Assembly: GCF_003363265.1 (NCBI RefSeq)
Contig: NZ_QRBF01000005.1
Span: 1-64,000 of the forward strand
Direction: 5' to 3'
DNA length: 64,000 nucleotides
Source: Dyella psychrodurans
GTDB taxonomy: Bacteria; Pseudomonadota; Gammaproteobacteria; Xanthomonadales; Rhodanobacteraceae
A program made the translations under genes and the position numbers. Position 1 is the stretch's first letter. The number at the start of each line of letters is the position of its first letter. The notes below the pieces were generated by a model that did no database searches, had not been told where the DNA came from, and was given only the letters and a program-made list of their open reading frames with translations. Of this stretch, positions 7,673-18,035 are shown piece by piece.

Positions 7673-9408
7673 GGTTCGAGGCGCTTCAAGGTTTCTTGCA
7701 GGCTGACATTGCCGGGATCCATCTGACGTACCTGATCGAAGACCTGCTGTGCCTGCTCGTGCTGTCCCTGCTTCCAAAGCACTTCACCCAGATGCACGCC
7801 CACATCGGCGTCTTTGCCGGATTGCCATGCGCCACGCAGAATCTGCGTCGCCTCGTTGAGATGGCCGAGCCGGTATTGCAACCAACCCCAGGAGTCGGCA
7901 ATGGACGGATCATTCGGCTTTGCCGCGCGCGCCGCGGCAATCAACTTCTCCGCCTCGGGCAGATCGCGGCCGGCATCCGCAAGCGTAAATCCCAGGGCAT
8001 TGCTGGCATCGACATCATCGGGCTTGATCTGCAGCAAACGACGGAAATCAGCGACGGCAAGATCGATCTTGCCGATTTCCGCATACGCCAACCCTCTTCC
8101 GTAAAGCAGATCCGGATCGTCGGGCACGACCTGCAGCGCATGCGTGAACGCGTTGGTGGCTTCCGCATAGCGTTTTTCGCGCAGATACAGATCGGCGTCC
8201 ACTTCGTAAGCACGGCGCAGTTGCGCGGGCTGATCGAGGTAATCCGTCTGCATTTCGGCCAGTTGCTGATGCGCCTCCGCGCTACGCCCCAATCCCTGCA
8301 GCAAAATCGCGCTGCGCAAGTCGGCGTCGAAGGCATGATCGTCGTCGTCAGGCACCTGGTCGTACCACTTCAGCGCTTCTTCCTTGCGATCGAGCACTTC
8401 GGCCAATTGACCCAGCAAATAGGCGCTCGCGCTGCGCACATCGGCCGGTGCGCCCGACAGCTGCTGGTAGACCTGTTCGAGTGTTTTGTTGTCTTTCGCG
8501 TTAGCTGCCAGCGCGGCGCGCATGGCATAGGTCTGCGCGTTTTGCGGACCTTTTTCCAGCAGATGCGAGGCCTGCGCATACTGGCCGCTCTGGCCGAGCA
8601 AGGATGCGTAAGTCAAACGCAGACCGATATTGTTGGGATCTTTCACCTGTGCCTGACGCAGCAGGCTGAGACCGCCGCTGCGGTCGCCGTTGTCGAGCTT
8701 CAGCTGGGCGGCCCAGGCGTACGTCTCCGCCGTGCCGAAGCGCTTCATGGCGCCATCCGCCACTTGCTCGGCGTAGGCATGGCGACTGAGTTGCTCGCCC
8801 AGCTCGCTCATCGCCAGCCATGCCTTGGGGTCGGGCGGCAGGTGATCGGGCGTGGCCAGCGATTCAAGCAGGCTCGACGCCAGTGCCGCGTCACGGCTGC
8901 CGATCAGCACACGGCCGAACATGCGCCAGGCATCCTTGTCGCCGCTGGACAACAACAATGACAGCTGGCGCCTGGCCTCGTCGGTGTGCCCCTGCTCCAC
9001 CGCCAGTTCGGCACGCGCCTGTGCCAGTTGCGCCTTCGACGCACCCAGCGCCTGCCAGCGATCGATGGCACGGCCGGCGGCATCCGGATCGTGGATGGCG
9101 ATCGCCAGCGCGGTGGATTTGCCGGCCACCTCGGGATCCGTCGAAAGCATCATCGCCGTGCCGTAGGCCTGCGAGGCGACCTTGAGATCGGCCCTCGACA
9201 ACGCCAATTCACCGGCTAGGAGCTGGGCAAGCAGGTCATGGTCCGGATCCGGAGTGGCCACCGTCATGCGCGCCAGCGGCTGCGGCGACGCCTTCGATGC
9301 GACACCCGCCCGGTTGGGCAGTACGGCGCATCCGGCGACACCCAGCACCACCAACCCACCAGCTACAAACTGCCGCACTTGCTTGAACTTGACCGTCCCG
9401 CTCAGCAC
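7669..9408 (-). CDS. TPR-repeat lipoprotein
   Basis: 579 aa with a lipoprotein signal (hydrophobic stretch then VAGC, Cys27). At least eight TPR-like helical repeats fill the rest, for example around LYGRGLAYAEIGKIDLAVAD and the C-terminal VGVHLGEVLWKQGQHEQA. TPR arrays act as protein-docking scaffolds; the partners are unknown. The start is GTG 9408, decided by a perfect GGAGGAA 6 nt upstream. It is coupled to lolB, always its neighbour in this group, which suggests a role in lipoprotein or envelope assembly. It is divergent from hemA. Confidence 0.9.
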   Translation of the reverse strand: MLSGTVKFKQVRQFVAGGLVVLGVAGCAVLPNRAGVASKASPQPLARMTVATPDPDHDLLAQLLAGELALSRADLKVASQAYGTAMMLSTDPEVAGKSTALAIAIHDPDAAGRAIDRWQALGASKAQLAQARAELAVEQGHTDEARRQLSLLLSSGDKDAWRMFGRVLIGSRDAALASSLLESLATPDHLPPDPKAWLAMSELGEQLSRHAYAEQVADGAMKRFGTAETYAWAAQLKLDNGDRSGGLSLLRQAQVKDPNNIGLRLTYASLLGQSGQYAQASHLLEKGPQNAQTYAMRAALAANAKDNKTLEQVYQQLSGAPADVRSASAYLLGQLAEVLDRKEEALKWYDQVPDDDDHAFDADLRSAILLQGLGRSAEAHQQLAEMQTDYLDQPAQLRRAYEVDADLYLREKRYAEATNAFTHALQVVPDDPDLLYGRGLAYAEIGKIDLAVADFRRLLQIKPDDVDASNALGFTLADAGRDLPEAEKLIAAARAAKPNDPSIADSWGWLQYRLGHLNEATQILRGAWQSGKDADVGVHLGEVLWKQGQHEQAQQVFDQVRQMDPGNVSLQETLKRLEP

Positions 9409-9504
9409 ACTATTCCTCCAACCATCCGACGGTTCCGGTCAAATCTACCGGTCACGCCTAGTCTACGCCGGCCAACGCCCGACGCCTCCCATTTGCATCA
9501 CGAC

Positions 9505-10779
9505 ATGAAGCTGATCGCCCTCGGGCTCAACCATCTCACCGCGCCGGTCAGCCTGCGCGAACAGGTGGCGTTCGACGAGGATGCGACCAGCGCCGCGTTG
9601 CGCGAACTCGCAAACCAGCCCGGCGTCGACGAAGCGATGATCCTGTCCACCTGCAACCGGACCGAGCTTTACGTCAGCGTAACGGCCGGCGCCGAAAACG
9701 TGCCGCAGGAATGGCTCAATCGTCATCATCATCTGACTCCCGGCAAGCTCGACGAGTTCCTTTATCGCCATGATGACGAAGCGGCCGTGAGGCATATGTT
9801 TCGAGTCGCCACGGGCCTCGATTCGATGGTGCTGGGCGAACCGCAGATTCTCGGCCAGGTGAAAGACGCCTATCAGCAGGCGCGCGACATCAACGCGCTG
9901 AAAACACCCATGGATCGCCTGCTGCAACACACGTTCGCGGTGGCCAAGCGCGTACGCACGGATACGCGCATCGGTGCGCACACCGTTTCGGTGGCGTTTA
10001 CGGCGGTGCGCCTGGCCGAGCGCGTCTTTACCGATTTGCGACAGGCCTGCGTCCTGTTGATCGGCGCGGGCGACACGATCGAACTGGCCGTGAGACACCT
10101 CGCGGAAAAACAGGTCCGCCGCCTGATCGTCGCCAACCGGACGCTGGAAAACGCGCAAGAACTCGCGAGCCGCTACGGGGGATACGCGATTTCCTTGCTC
10201 GACCTGCCCCAGCACTTGGCCGAGGCAGACATCGTGATTTCCTCCACGGCGGCACGCCAGCCCATACTTACTCGCACGATGGTGGAAAAAGCCATCGCGG
10301 CTCGCCGCCGCAAACCCATGTTCATGGTCGACATTGCCGTACCGCGCGATATCGAACCGGCCGTCGGTGAGCTGGACGACGTTTATCTCTACGGCATCGA
10401 CGATCTTCGCCAGGTGATCGACGACAACCGCCGCTCACGCGAGAACGCCGCCCGCGAAGCCGATGCGATCATCGACTTGCAAGTCGAGCGTTACATGGCC
10501 TGGCGCCGTGCGCTCACCGTCAAGAATCCGGCCCTGGATCTTCGCCAGCACGCCGAAATCTATCGCGACGAAGTGCTGGAGAAAGCCCGCGCCATGCTCG
10601 CGCGCGGCAAATCGCCGGATGAGGCCCTGGCCTTTCTTGCCAACACACTGACCAACAAGCTTTTGCATCATCCCAGCGCGCGCTTGCGCGAAGCCGCGCT
10701 CAGCGGCGATCACGATCTGCTGCACGCCGCAGGCCGCCTGTACGGATTCGACGAAAAACCCGAGATCAGCGAAGAGTAG
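9505..10779 (+). CDS. hemA: Glutamyl-tRNA reductase
   Basis: 424 aa from ATG 9505 ([19 protein letters not shown]). The catalytic Cys50 lies in STCNRTELY, the NADPH-binding domain has [12 protein letters not shown] (about 183-194), and a C-terminal dimerisation helix domain follows. It reduces glutamyl-tRNA to glutamate semialdehyde, the first committed step of tetrapyrrole synthesis. It is divergent from the TPR-lolB-ispE operon and is followed by prfA, the classic hemA-prfA order. The canonical GAGETIEL reads GAGDTIEL, a conservative change. Confidence 0.98.
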   Translation: MKLIALGLNHLTAPVSLREQVAFDEDATSAALRELANQPGVDEAMILSTCNRTELYVSVTAGAENVPQEWLNRHHHLTPGKLDEFLYRHDDEAAVRHMFRVATGLDSMVLGEPQILGQVKDAYQQARDINALKTPMDRLLQHTFAVAKRVRTDTRIGAHTVSVAFTAVRLAERVFTDLRQACVLLIGAGDTIELAVRHLAEKQVRRLIVANRTLENAQELASRYGGYAISLLDLPQHLAEADIVISSTAARQPILTRTMVEKAIAARRRKPMFMVDIAVPRDIEPAVGELDDVYLYGIDDLRQVIDDNRRSRENAAREADAIIDLQVERYMAWRRALTVKNPALDLRQHAEIYRDEVLEKARAMLARGKSPDEALAFLANTLTNKLLHHPSARLREAALSGDHDLLHAAGRLYGFDEKPEISEE

Positions 10780-10856
10780 CGGGCCGGCATCGCCGCGAGC
10801 CCTTTATCATGGGTTGCCGAATTCCCCTCGTTCTCTCTCACCTGCCGCTCTCGTCG

Positions 10857-11936
10857 ATGACCCCCTCCATCCGCAAAAAACTCGAAGCCATCGCCGAACG
10901 CCACGAGGAAATCGGCCTGCTGCTCGGTCAGGCCGACGTGCTTGCCGATACCCAGCGCTTCCGCGAACTGTCGCGCGAATACGCGCAGCTCGAACCCGTC
11001 GCGGATGCCATGCGCAAGCAGATCGGCGTGGAACGCGAACTGGCCGATGCACGCGCCATGCTCGACGATCCGGAACTGCGCGACATGGCGGCCGACGACA
11101 TCGCCCAACTGGAGTCGCGCGCGATGGCATTGGACAGCCAGCTGCAATTGCTGCTGGTTCCGAAAGATCCGCGCGACGAGGCCAACCTCTTCCTCGAAGT
11201 GCGCGCCGGGTCGGGCGGCGACGAAGCCGCGATCTTCGCCGGCGATCTGTTTCGCATGTACACGCGCTACGCCGAACGGCAGCGCTGGCAGGTTGAAGTG
11301 CTGAGCGAAAACCCGGGCGAGCACGGCGGTTACAAGGAGATCGTCGCGCGCATCGAGGGCAAGGGTGCGTTCTCCCGGCTGAAGTTCGAATCGGGCGTGC
11401 ACTGCGTGAAGCGCGTGCCGGCGACCGAATCGCAAGGCCGCGTGCATACCTCCACCGCCACGGTGGCGGTCCTGCCGGAACTGGACGATATCGAAGAGAT
11501 CGAGCTGTCTCCGGCCGATCTGAAAATCGACACCTTCCGTGCGTCCGGCGCCGGCGGCCAGCACGTAAACAAGACCGACTCGGCCATCCGCATCACCCAC
11601 CTGCCCTCCGGCATCGTGGTGGAGTGCCAGGACGAGCGCAGCCAGCACAAGAACCGCGCCCGCGCCATGAGCCTGCTCAAGGCCCGCCTGCTGGACGAGG
11701 CCCAATCCAAGCAGACCGCCGAGCAGGCCCAGTCGCGGCGATTGCAGGTAGGCACGGGCGACCGCAGCCAGCGGATCCGCACCTATCGCTACAAGGACAA
11801 CCTGGTCACCGACCACCGTATCGGGCTGGATCTGTATCGTCTGCCCGACATCATGCAGGGCGACCTGGACGAACTGCTCGGCTCGCTGACCCGCGAGCAC
11901 CAGGCCGACGAACTGAAGTCGCTGGCGAGCGCCTGA
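10857..11936 (+). CDS. prfA: Peptide chain release factor 1
   Basis: 359 aa from ATG 10857 ([20 protein letters not shown]). The stop-codon recognition motif is PAT in [16 protein letters not shown], which identifies RF1 and not RF2, and the peptidyl-hydrolysis motif GGQ is in [17 protein letters not shown]. An in-frame ATG at 10809 would add 16 residues not found in the family. RF1 ends translation at UAA and UAG. It lies 77 bases after hemA. A small GAACCC/GGGTTC hairpin (11971-11985) without a T-run follows. Confidence 0.98.
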   Translation: MTPSIRKKLEAIAERHEEIGLLLGQADVLADTQRFRELSREYAQLEPVADAMRKQIGVERELADARAMLDDPELRDMAADDIAQLESRAMALDSQLQLLLVPKDPRDEANLFLEVRAGSGGDEAAIFAGDLFRMYTRYAERQRWQVEVLSENPGEHGGYKEIVARIEGKGAFSRLKFESGVHCVKRVPATESQGRVHTSTATVAVLPELDDIEEIELSPADLKIDTFRASGAGGQHVNKTDSAIRITHLPSGIVVECQDERSQHKNRARAMSLLKARLLDEAQSKQTAEQAQSRRLQVGTGDRSQRIRTYRYKDNLVTDHRIGLDLYRLPDIMQGDLDELLGSLTREHQADELKSLASA

Positions 11937-12082
11937 TCCATAACAACGACCTCCCGGTCGCGGTACGCTAGAACCCAAGGGGTTCCTCGAGGCATCTCAC
12001 GCCCATCGCCTTCCGGTCGCCGGACGACGACGGGCGCCGGGCGTTCGAGCGCCGTACCATCTCACCTACTCGTTTCCGGCTA

Positions 12083-14185
12083 ATGAACGAAACCCAGCCC
12101 AACGATCTCGCCACCGTCCTGCGCAAGCTCAACGAGCTTCTGCAGCGGGACGCCAACGAGGAAGCCATCCAGGTTGCCGCCGTGGCACGCCGGGCGTTTC
12201 CGGTGGCTTCCGAGTTGATTTACCTGCATGGCGTGGCGCTGTTGCGAGTAGGGCGCCGCCGCGATGCCCAGGTCGCCATGAACCGGGCCGCGGAACTGGC
12301 ACCCGGCAATATCGAGCTGCAGTGCAATCTGGCCAGCTTCGCGCTGGCCGAAGGCAAAACCCATGCGGCGATCGAGCGCCTGCGGAAAGCGCTGATCCAG
12401 GCACCGGGGCATCCCAATATTCTGCATAGCCTCGGCATGGCCTACATGACGACCGGCCAGCACATCCAGGCACGCGACGCATTCGCCCTGGCGGCGAAAA
12501 ACCTGCCGCAACATCCGGCCATCCGCCTGAACCTGGCAACGGCGGAAATGGCACTGGGTCGTCTGCCGCAAGCCGAAGCGCACGTGCGCGAAGCCCTGCA
12601 GCACGAACCTTCATCCGACACTGCGCATGCCATGCTCGGGCACGTCGTGCATCTGCAACGCCGTCCAAAAGAAGCGGCAACGTCGTTGTTGCAGGCAGGC
12701 AAATTGGCCCCGGCGAACGCGCAGCACATGTTTCAGGCTGCGCTGATGCTGGATGAAGCAGGCGATTTGTTGGGCACCAACGATGCCTTTACCGAGGCGT
12801 TGGCGCGCGCACCCGATTCGATTGCCGTGACGAGCCAGTTGCTGTTTGTCCGACGCCGACTCTGCCGTTGGCAAGGTATCGACGCCCTGAGCGAGCGCGT
12901 CATGCAAGCCGTCGCGCAAGACGAACCCGGTGTGCACCCTTTCACCTTTCTCGCCGAAGACGCCGACGCCGCACTTCAATTGCGCTGCGCACGCACGTAT
13001 GCCGCGCAGATCGAGCAGCAGATGAGCCCGCTGCGCCAGCAACTCAATTTGCGCCATGTCATGCCCCTTCCGGATAGCCCGATTCGCGTCGGCATGCTTT
13101 CCGAAGGGTTCCACGAGATGGCCGTCGGCCAGCACCTCGTTGCGTTGATAGAAGCCCTGGCCGACAGCGACCTGGACATCCATCTGTTTGCCATGACACC
13201 TGACGACGGCGGCGAGATTCGACGCCGTCTCTCGGCCGCCGCCACGTTGCACGATGTATCGGCGCTCTCTCGTGGGCAGCTCGCCATGCTCATTCATGGC
13301 ACGGCCATCGAAATCCTGTTAGACCTCAGCGGTTATCGCGGCCGCGGCAATGCCGAAATGATGTCGCTGCGTGCCGCGCCCGTGCAAGTGAGCTGGCTCG
13401 GCTTCCCAGGCAGCTCCGGTGCTGCATGGATCGACTATGTGCTTGCCGATGCCGTGACTTTTCCGCCGGAATTGCGCGAACACGTGAGCGAAAAAGTGGT
13501 TCGATTGCCGCGATGCCCGCAACCGAACGATCCGACACGCCGTGTGGGCCCTCCGCCTACGCGGCAAGCGTGCGGCCTGCCGGAACAAGGCGTCGTCTTC
13601 GCGTGTTTCCAGGAAACCTACGCGATCAACCCGGCGGTATTCGCGCGCTGCATGCTGATTCTCAAGCAGGTGCCTGACAGCGTGCTGTGGCTGCTGACCG
13701 GTCCGGCCGACACCAATGAGCGCCTGCACAACGCAGCCAGTGCGCTCGACGTTTCGCCCGAACGCATCGTCTTCATGCCACGCATGCCCTACGCCGACTA
13801 TCTGGCATGTTATGCGCACGTCGACCTGTATCTCGATACGTTGCCCATCAATACACGATCCACCGCCGCGGACGCGATCTGGGAAGGGTGTCCCGTGTTG
13901 ACGCGCACAGGCGACACTATCTCCGGACGCTCGGTAACCAGCATGCTGCAGCAACTGGGTCTACCCGAACTCATCACCGGCGACAACGTATCCTTCATCG
14001 GCATGGCCACGGCCCTGGGCAACGATCCTGAAGCATTGGCGACGCTACGTCGCCACATCGACCAGCAGCGCACCCAGAATGCACTGTTCGACATGCAAGG
14101 ATTCGCGCACGACTTCCGCCGTGCCATACGCGCAATCAGCGCGCGTCATCGCATTGGCCGCCCACCGACCGACGTCGACCTGTAA
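12083..14185 (+). CDS. TPR-GT41 (SPINDLY/OGT-like) protein with altered catalytic residues
   Basis: 700 aa. Residues 1-250 are TPR repeats, and about 330-680 is the two-lobed GT41 catalytic region (RVGMLSEGF, VQVSWLGFPGSSGAAWIDYV, VPDSVLWLLTGP, ADAIWEGCPVLT). GT41 enzymes transfer sugars from nucleotide-sugars to Ser/Thr of proteins. By alignment from memory with human OGT, the H498 position is Met346, the K842 position is Ala514 (FQETYAINP) and the H920 position is Arg592; the D925 position is kept (D597). It may therefore be inactive, changed in donor use, or a non-catalytic scaffold. ppk2 follows 16 bases later on the same strand. Confidence 0.85.
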   Translation: MNETQPNDLATVLRKLNELLQRDANEEAIQVAAVARRAFPVASELIYLHGVALLRVGRRRDAQVAMNRAAELAPGNIELQCNLASFALAEGKTHAAIERLRKALIQAPGHPNILHSLGMAYMTTGQHIQARDAFALAAKNLPQHPAIRLNLATAEMALGRLPQAEAHVREALQHEPSSDTAHAMLGHVVHLQRRPKEAATSLLQAGKLAPANAQHMFQAALMLDEAGDLLGTNDAFTEALARAPDSIAVTSQLLFVRRRLCRWQGIDALSERVMQAVAQDEPGVHPFTFLAEDADAALQLRCARTYAAQIEQQMSPLRQQLNLRHVMPLPDSPIRVGMLSEGFHEMAVGQHLVALIEALADSDLDIHLFAMTPDDGGEIRRRLSAAATLHDVSALSRGQLAMLIHGTAIEILLDLSGYRGRGNAEMMSLRAAPVQVSWLGFPGSSGAAWIDYVLADAVTFPPELREHVSEKVVRLPRCPQPNDPTRRVGPPPTRQACGLPEQGVVFACFQETYAINPAVFARCMLILKQVPDSVLWLLTGPADTNERLHNAASALDVSPERIVFMPRMPYADYLACYAHVDLYLDTLPINTRSTAADAIWEGCPVLTRTGDTISGRSVTSMLQQLGLPELITGDNVSFIGMATALGNDPEALATLRRHIDQQRTQNALFDMQGFAHDFRRAIRAISARHRIGRPPTDVDL

Positions 14186-14201
14186 CTCCGGGAGCATTCC
14201 G

Positions 14202-14981
14202 ATGAGCAAGCGAGACAAGCAGTACAGCAAGCGCATGGAAGACTTGCAGTTGGAACTCGCAGGCTTGAATCGATGGCTGCAGCGTAGCGGCAAACGGTTG
14301 GCGGTGATCTTCGAGGGCCGCGATGCGGCAGGCAAAGGAGGCACGATCAAGCGCATCATCGAAAGCATGGATACGCGCGGATATCGGGTTGCCGCCCTGG
14401 GCAAGCCCGACGAAGTCGAAACCAAGCAGTGGTACTTTCAGCGCTATGTCGCGCATCTGCCTGCCGCCGGCGAATTGGTGCTGTTCGATCGCAGCTGGTA
14501 CAACCGCGCCGTGGTCGAGCCACTGATGGGGTTTTGCACCAAGCCGCAGTACGAGGCCTTTCTTGCGGCCGTGCCTGCTTTCGAGAAACTGTTGACCGAC
14601 GACGGCATCATCCTGCTCAAGTACTGGCTCACCGTGGACCAGAAAGAGCAGGAAGAACGCTTCGCCGATCGTGCGAACGATCCTCTCAAGCGCTGGAAAC
14701 TTTCGCCCGTCGATCTTGCTTCACGCGCCAAGTACGCCGAACTCGGCCGCTTGCGCGACATCATGATCGAGCGCACGCACACGTCCAGCGCGCCGTGGTT
14801 TCTGGTGGACTTCAATGACCAGAAGCGCGGCCGCATCAACTTGATCCAGCATCTGCTGGAACAAGTGCCTCGTCACGAAGAACTCATACCACCAGTTAAA
14901 CTGAAACGACTGAAAGGCAAACCCAAGCGCGAGAACGTCAGCGACAAGGCGTTATGGGTGCCAAATACGTTTGTGGAATGA
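14202..14981 (+). CDS. ppk2: Polyphosphate kinase 2 family protein
   Basis: 259 aa from ATG 14202, preceded by CGGGAG. Walker A is VIFEGRDAAGKGGTIKRI (about residues 35-52), the DRSWYNRAVVEPLMGFC segment holds Walker B and the lid residues, and the GKPDEVETKQWYFQRYV block is typical of one-domain PPK2. These enzymes move phosphate between polyphosphate and nucleotides, usually making GTP or ATP from NDP. It is probably co-transcribed with the GT41 gene. The exact subclass is not decided here. Confidence 0.95.
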   Translation: MSKRDKQYSKRMEDLQLELAGLNRWLQRSGKRLAVIFEGRDAAGKGGTIKRIIESMDTRGYRVAALGKPDEVETKQWYFQRYVAHLPAAGELVLFDRSWYNRAVVEPLMGFCTKPQYEAFLAAVPAFEKLLTDDGIILLKYWLTVDQKEQEERFADRANDPLKRWKLSPVDLASRAKYAELGRLRDIMIERTHTSSAPWFLVDFNDQKRGRINLIQHLLEQVPRHEELIPPVKLKRLKGKPKRENVSDKALWVPNTFVE

Positions 14982-14995
14982 CGGCCAGACTTGCC

Positions 14996-15262
14996 TTAGG
15001 ACAACACGAATCCATCGGTCGTTATATTTGCATGCTCGCTGCGCACAACCTCATCCACTTGTGCAGCGGGAGGCCCCTGCCACAGCCACTGCTCCAGTTC
15101 GCTCACCGCCTCGGCATTGCCGCAAGCGACCACTTCGACGCGACCGTCCGACAGATTCCGCGCGTAACCGCGCAACCCTAGCCTCAACGCCTGCTGACGC
15201 GTGCTGGCGCGAAAGAACACGCCCTGCACGCGACCGCTGACGAAGAAGCGCGCGCAGACCAT
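14996..15262 (-). CDS. acyP: Acylphosphatase
   Basis: 88 aa from ATG 15262. The motif RFFVSGRVQGVFFRAST holds the phosphate-binding loop and catalytic Arg, and GYARNLSDGRVEVVACG holds the catalytic Asn. It hydrolyses acyl phosphates such as carbamoyl phosphate or 1,3-bisphosphoglycerate. It starts 4 bases after the TlpA stop, at the end of the yihY-tlpA-acyP operon, and is convergent with ppk2. Confidence 0.95.
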   Translation of the reverse strand: MVCARFFVSGRVQGVFFRASTRQQALRLGLRGYARNLSDGRVEVVACGNAEAVSELEQWLWQGPPAAQVDEVVRSEHANITTDGFVLS

Positions 15263-15266
15263 GACA

Positions 15267-15746
15267 TCAATGCCCGATGGCGGCAGCGAGATCGGCGGAG
15301 GTAATCGGACCCATGAAATGTTTGGCAACCCGGCCGTCCGGCCCGATCAGCCATGTGGTCGGCAAACCAAGCGGTTCGGAGAAATCCTTCAGCGGCTTGT
15401 CCATGGTGACTTGCGCGATGGGATAACTGACCGGGTGCTTGTCCAGGAACGCGCGAATGTCCGAGGGGTCGGTGTCTTCATAGGCAATGCCGATGGCGCG
15501 CACGTTGGAATGCGTGGCGACGAAATGCGCGATGTCGGGAAGCTCCTTGACACACGGTGCGCACCAGGTCGCCCAGAAATTGACGATCACCCAATGCCCC
15601 CGCTGCGACGCCAGGTCGTAAGGCTTGCCATCGAGCGTGGTCACTTTCAACGACGGCTGAGCGGGCATGGCGGCAAAAGCAGGCGCGATCCACAGGCATG
15701 CAGCCAGGAGCAGCGCCAGGATCACTGAGGAGAGCAGCAACTTCAT
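15267..15746 (-). CDS. TlpA/ResA-like periplasmic thiol-disulfide oxidoreductase
   Basis: 159 aa. The N-terminal hydrophobic segment (about residues 2-25) could be a signal peptide cleaved after AFA or, because of LLAAC at 14-18, a lipobox. The thioredoxin-fold active site is WATWCAPC (about 53-60) and the cis-Pro loop is GLPTTWLIG. Proteins of this type reduce disulfides in the periplasm, for example in cytochrome c maturation. Its ATG overlaps the yihY TGA. Confidence 0.9.
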   Translation of the reverse strand: MKLLLSSVILALLLAACLWIAPAFAAMPAQPSLKVTTLDGKPYDLASQRGHWVIVNFWATWCAPCVKELPDIAHFVATHSNVRAIGIAYEDTDPSDIRAFLDKHPVSYPIAQVTMDKPLKDFSEPLGLPTTWLIGPDGRVAKHFMGPITSADLAAAIGH

Positions 15747-17017
15747 GATTCGGATTCCGGGGTGTCGGTAGCTTGCGGGATCGTGACAGGATAAACCTTG
15801 TCCAGTCGCGTGCCCAATGTCACATCGATGGAACGCGCCAGTTCGTTCAACACCGAAAGGAGTTCCGGAGGCAGCTCGATACCGGACGCCTGCGCTTGTT
15901 TCAGCGGATTCAGCGGCAACTGATAACCGCTGTTGCAATACACACGCAGCAAATCGGTGCTGTCGAGACTGCGCGTCATCATCCAGCCGCCGGACTCTCG
16001 CCGATGGACGAGATCGGCGCGCGCAAGATCTTCGAAATAAGCGGTGATCGATTCGCTGCGCAGATACGGCTCCGCCGCACGAACGGTCGCGGGATCGAGT
16101 GCGTTTCCCGTACGCTGCGCATCGACAAAGTGGCGCAGCACCACCAACAGACCGAGAAATTCCGAACCTTCCGGCATGACGTCGCAAGGCGCCTGGTATT
16201 CAAACGCGGATACCGACGCCGCCACCGAAGCGCAAAGAATCACGATCACCCACGACAGATAAATCCACAACAGCAACAGCGGAATGATGGCGAGGGCGCC
16301 ATAGATCTGCTGGTAGTTCTGCGCATGTTGGACGTAGTGGGTAAACATCCACCGCGCCAATTCGAACAGGATGGCACCGAGAAAAGCACCGATCGCCGTG
16401 TGTTTCTTGTTGACGCGGCGATTGGGAATCGTCGTGTACATCAGCCACAACGTCAGAAACGTCACGACGAGTGGCAGCGCCTTAAGCAATTCCTGCCCGA
16501 TGCCAAGTTGCTCGCTCGCATCGCGGAACATCGGCACGGCGGCCACGTAGGACGTCACGGCAATACCGCCGACCACCAGGACCGGCCCCAGTGTCAGGGC
16601 AGCCCAGTAGAGCAACAGGCGCGGCCCCCAGGGCCGATGGTTGCGCACCTTCCAGATCCGATTGAGCCGATCCTCGATGCTGTTCATCATCGACACCGCG
16701 CTGAACAGCATGACCAGTATGCTTATGCCCGTGAGCTTGCGCGCATTGGAAGCAAAATCCAGCAGTGCTTTTTGTACCGTCTCGCCCGCAGCCGGCACGA
16801 AATTGGTGAACACGAAATTGATCAGCGTGTCGCGCGCTTCCTCGAACATCGGGAAGGCGGCGAACATGGCCAATACGGCCACGGTGAGCGGCACCAGCGA
16901 AACCAGCGTCGTATAGGACAGCGCGCCGGCCGTCTCGAAGCACTTGTCGTTGAGAAAGCGCTGCCAAAGAAAGTAACTAAAGGTAAGCGTGCGGTCTCGG
17001 TTGAAGCGCAGGTTCAT
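15743..17017 (-). CDS. YihY/BrkB family inner-membrane protein
   Basis: 424 aa from ATG 17017. About six transmembrane segments lie in residues 35-275, with family blocks GALSYTTLVSLVPL and GALAIIPLLLLWIYLSWVI. The C-terminal 130 residues look soluble and resemble a winged-helix-like region (RSESITAYFEDLARADLVHR). The family was once annotated ribonuclease BN in error; its real function is unresolved. It heads a coupled operon with tlpA and acyP and is divergent from wrbA. Confidence 0.92.
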   Translation of the reverse strand: MNLRFNRDRTLTFSYFLWQRFLNDKCFETAGALSYTTLVSLVPLTVAVLAMFAAFPMFEEARDTLINFVFTNFVPAAGETVQKALLDFASNARKLTGISILVMLFSAVSMMNSIEDRLNRIWKVRNHRPWGPRLLLYWAALTLGPVLVVGGIAVTSYVAAVPMFRDASEQLGIGQELLKALPLVVTFLTLWLMYTTIPNRRVNKKHTAIGAFLGAILFELARWMFTHYVQHAQNYQQIYGALAIIPLLLLWIYLSWVIVILCASVAASVSAFEYQAPCDVMPEGSEFLGLLVVLRHFVDAQRTGNALDPATVRAAEPYLRSESITAYFEDLARADLVHRRESGGWMMTRSLDSTDLLRVYCNSGYQLPLNPLKQAQASGIELPPELLSVLNELARSIDVTLGTRLDKVYPVTIPQATDTPESES

Positions 17018-17070
17018 GGGCCTAGTCAACTTCCCTGGTCTGCCCCGTACACTACCCCATCCTGTCTTAA

Positions 17071-17678
<608 letters not shown>

Positions 17679-17679
<1 letters not shown>

Positions 17680-18035
17680 TGCGTGCGCCGCTTTCTCTTA
17701 TGCATCGCATCGGCTTTATTACGTGGATGGCGCTGATCGCTTTGCAGTGCGCATGGTATGCATGGCTGTTTCCGCCGCAGCACCTACCGATGTGGCTTGC
17801 GCTGGCGATCGCCGTGATTCCTTTGCTGCTGCCGTTGCTCGCGCTTCGCAACATGCATCGCGCACTGCTCTGGGTCGGCATCCTCAGCTTGTTTTATTTC
17901 TGCCATGGCGTTGCGGAAAGCTGGAGTTCAGCGCAGGAGCGCGGGCCGGCGTTGCTTGAAGTACTGCTCACGCTGTTGCTAATCGGCACGCTCGGCGCCG
18001 GCGTGAAACGCCGGCCGGCCGCGAAGGCGAGTTAG
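17679..18035 (+). CDS. DUF2069 inner-membrane protein
   Basis: 118 aa with four predicted transmembrane helices (around residues 12-30, 38-55, 62-80 and 90-108) and a basic C-terminus, the DUF2069 pattern. It is coupled to wrbA by a 1 base overlap. Function is unknown; the link to wrbA suggests a membrane redox role, which is inference. Its 3' end overlaps the convergent thioesterase gene by 4 bases. Confidence 0.88.

Noticed and set aside
7573..8961. 462-codon plus-strand open frame opposite the TPR lipoprotein gene
   Set aside because: It is the antisense shadow of a well-supported GC-rich gene, with no ribosome site and no family features.
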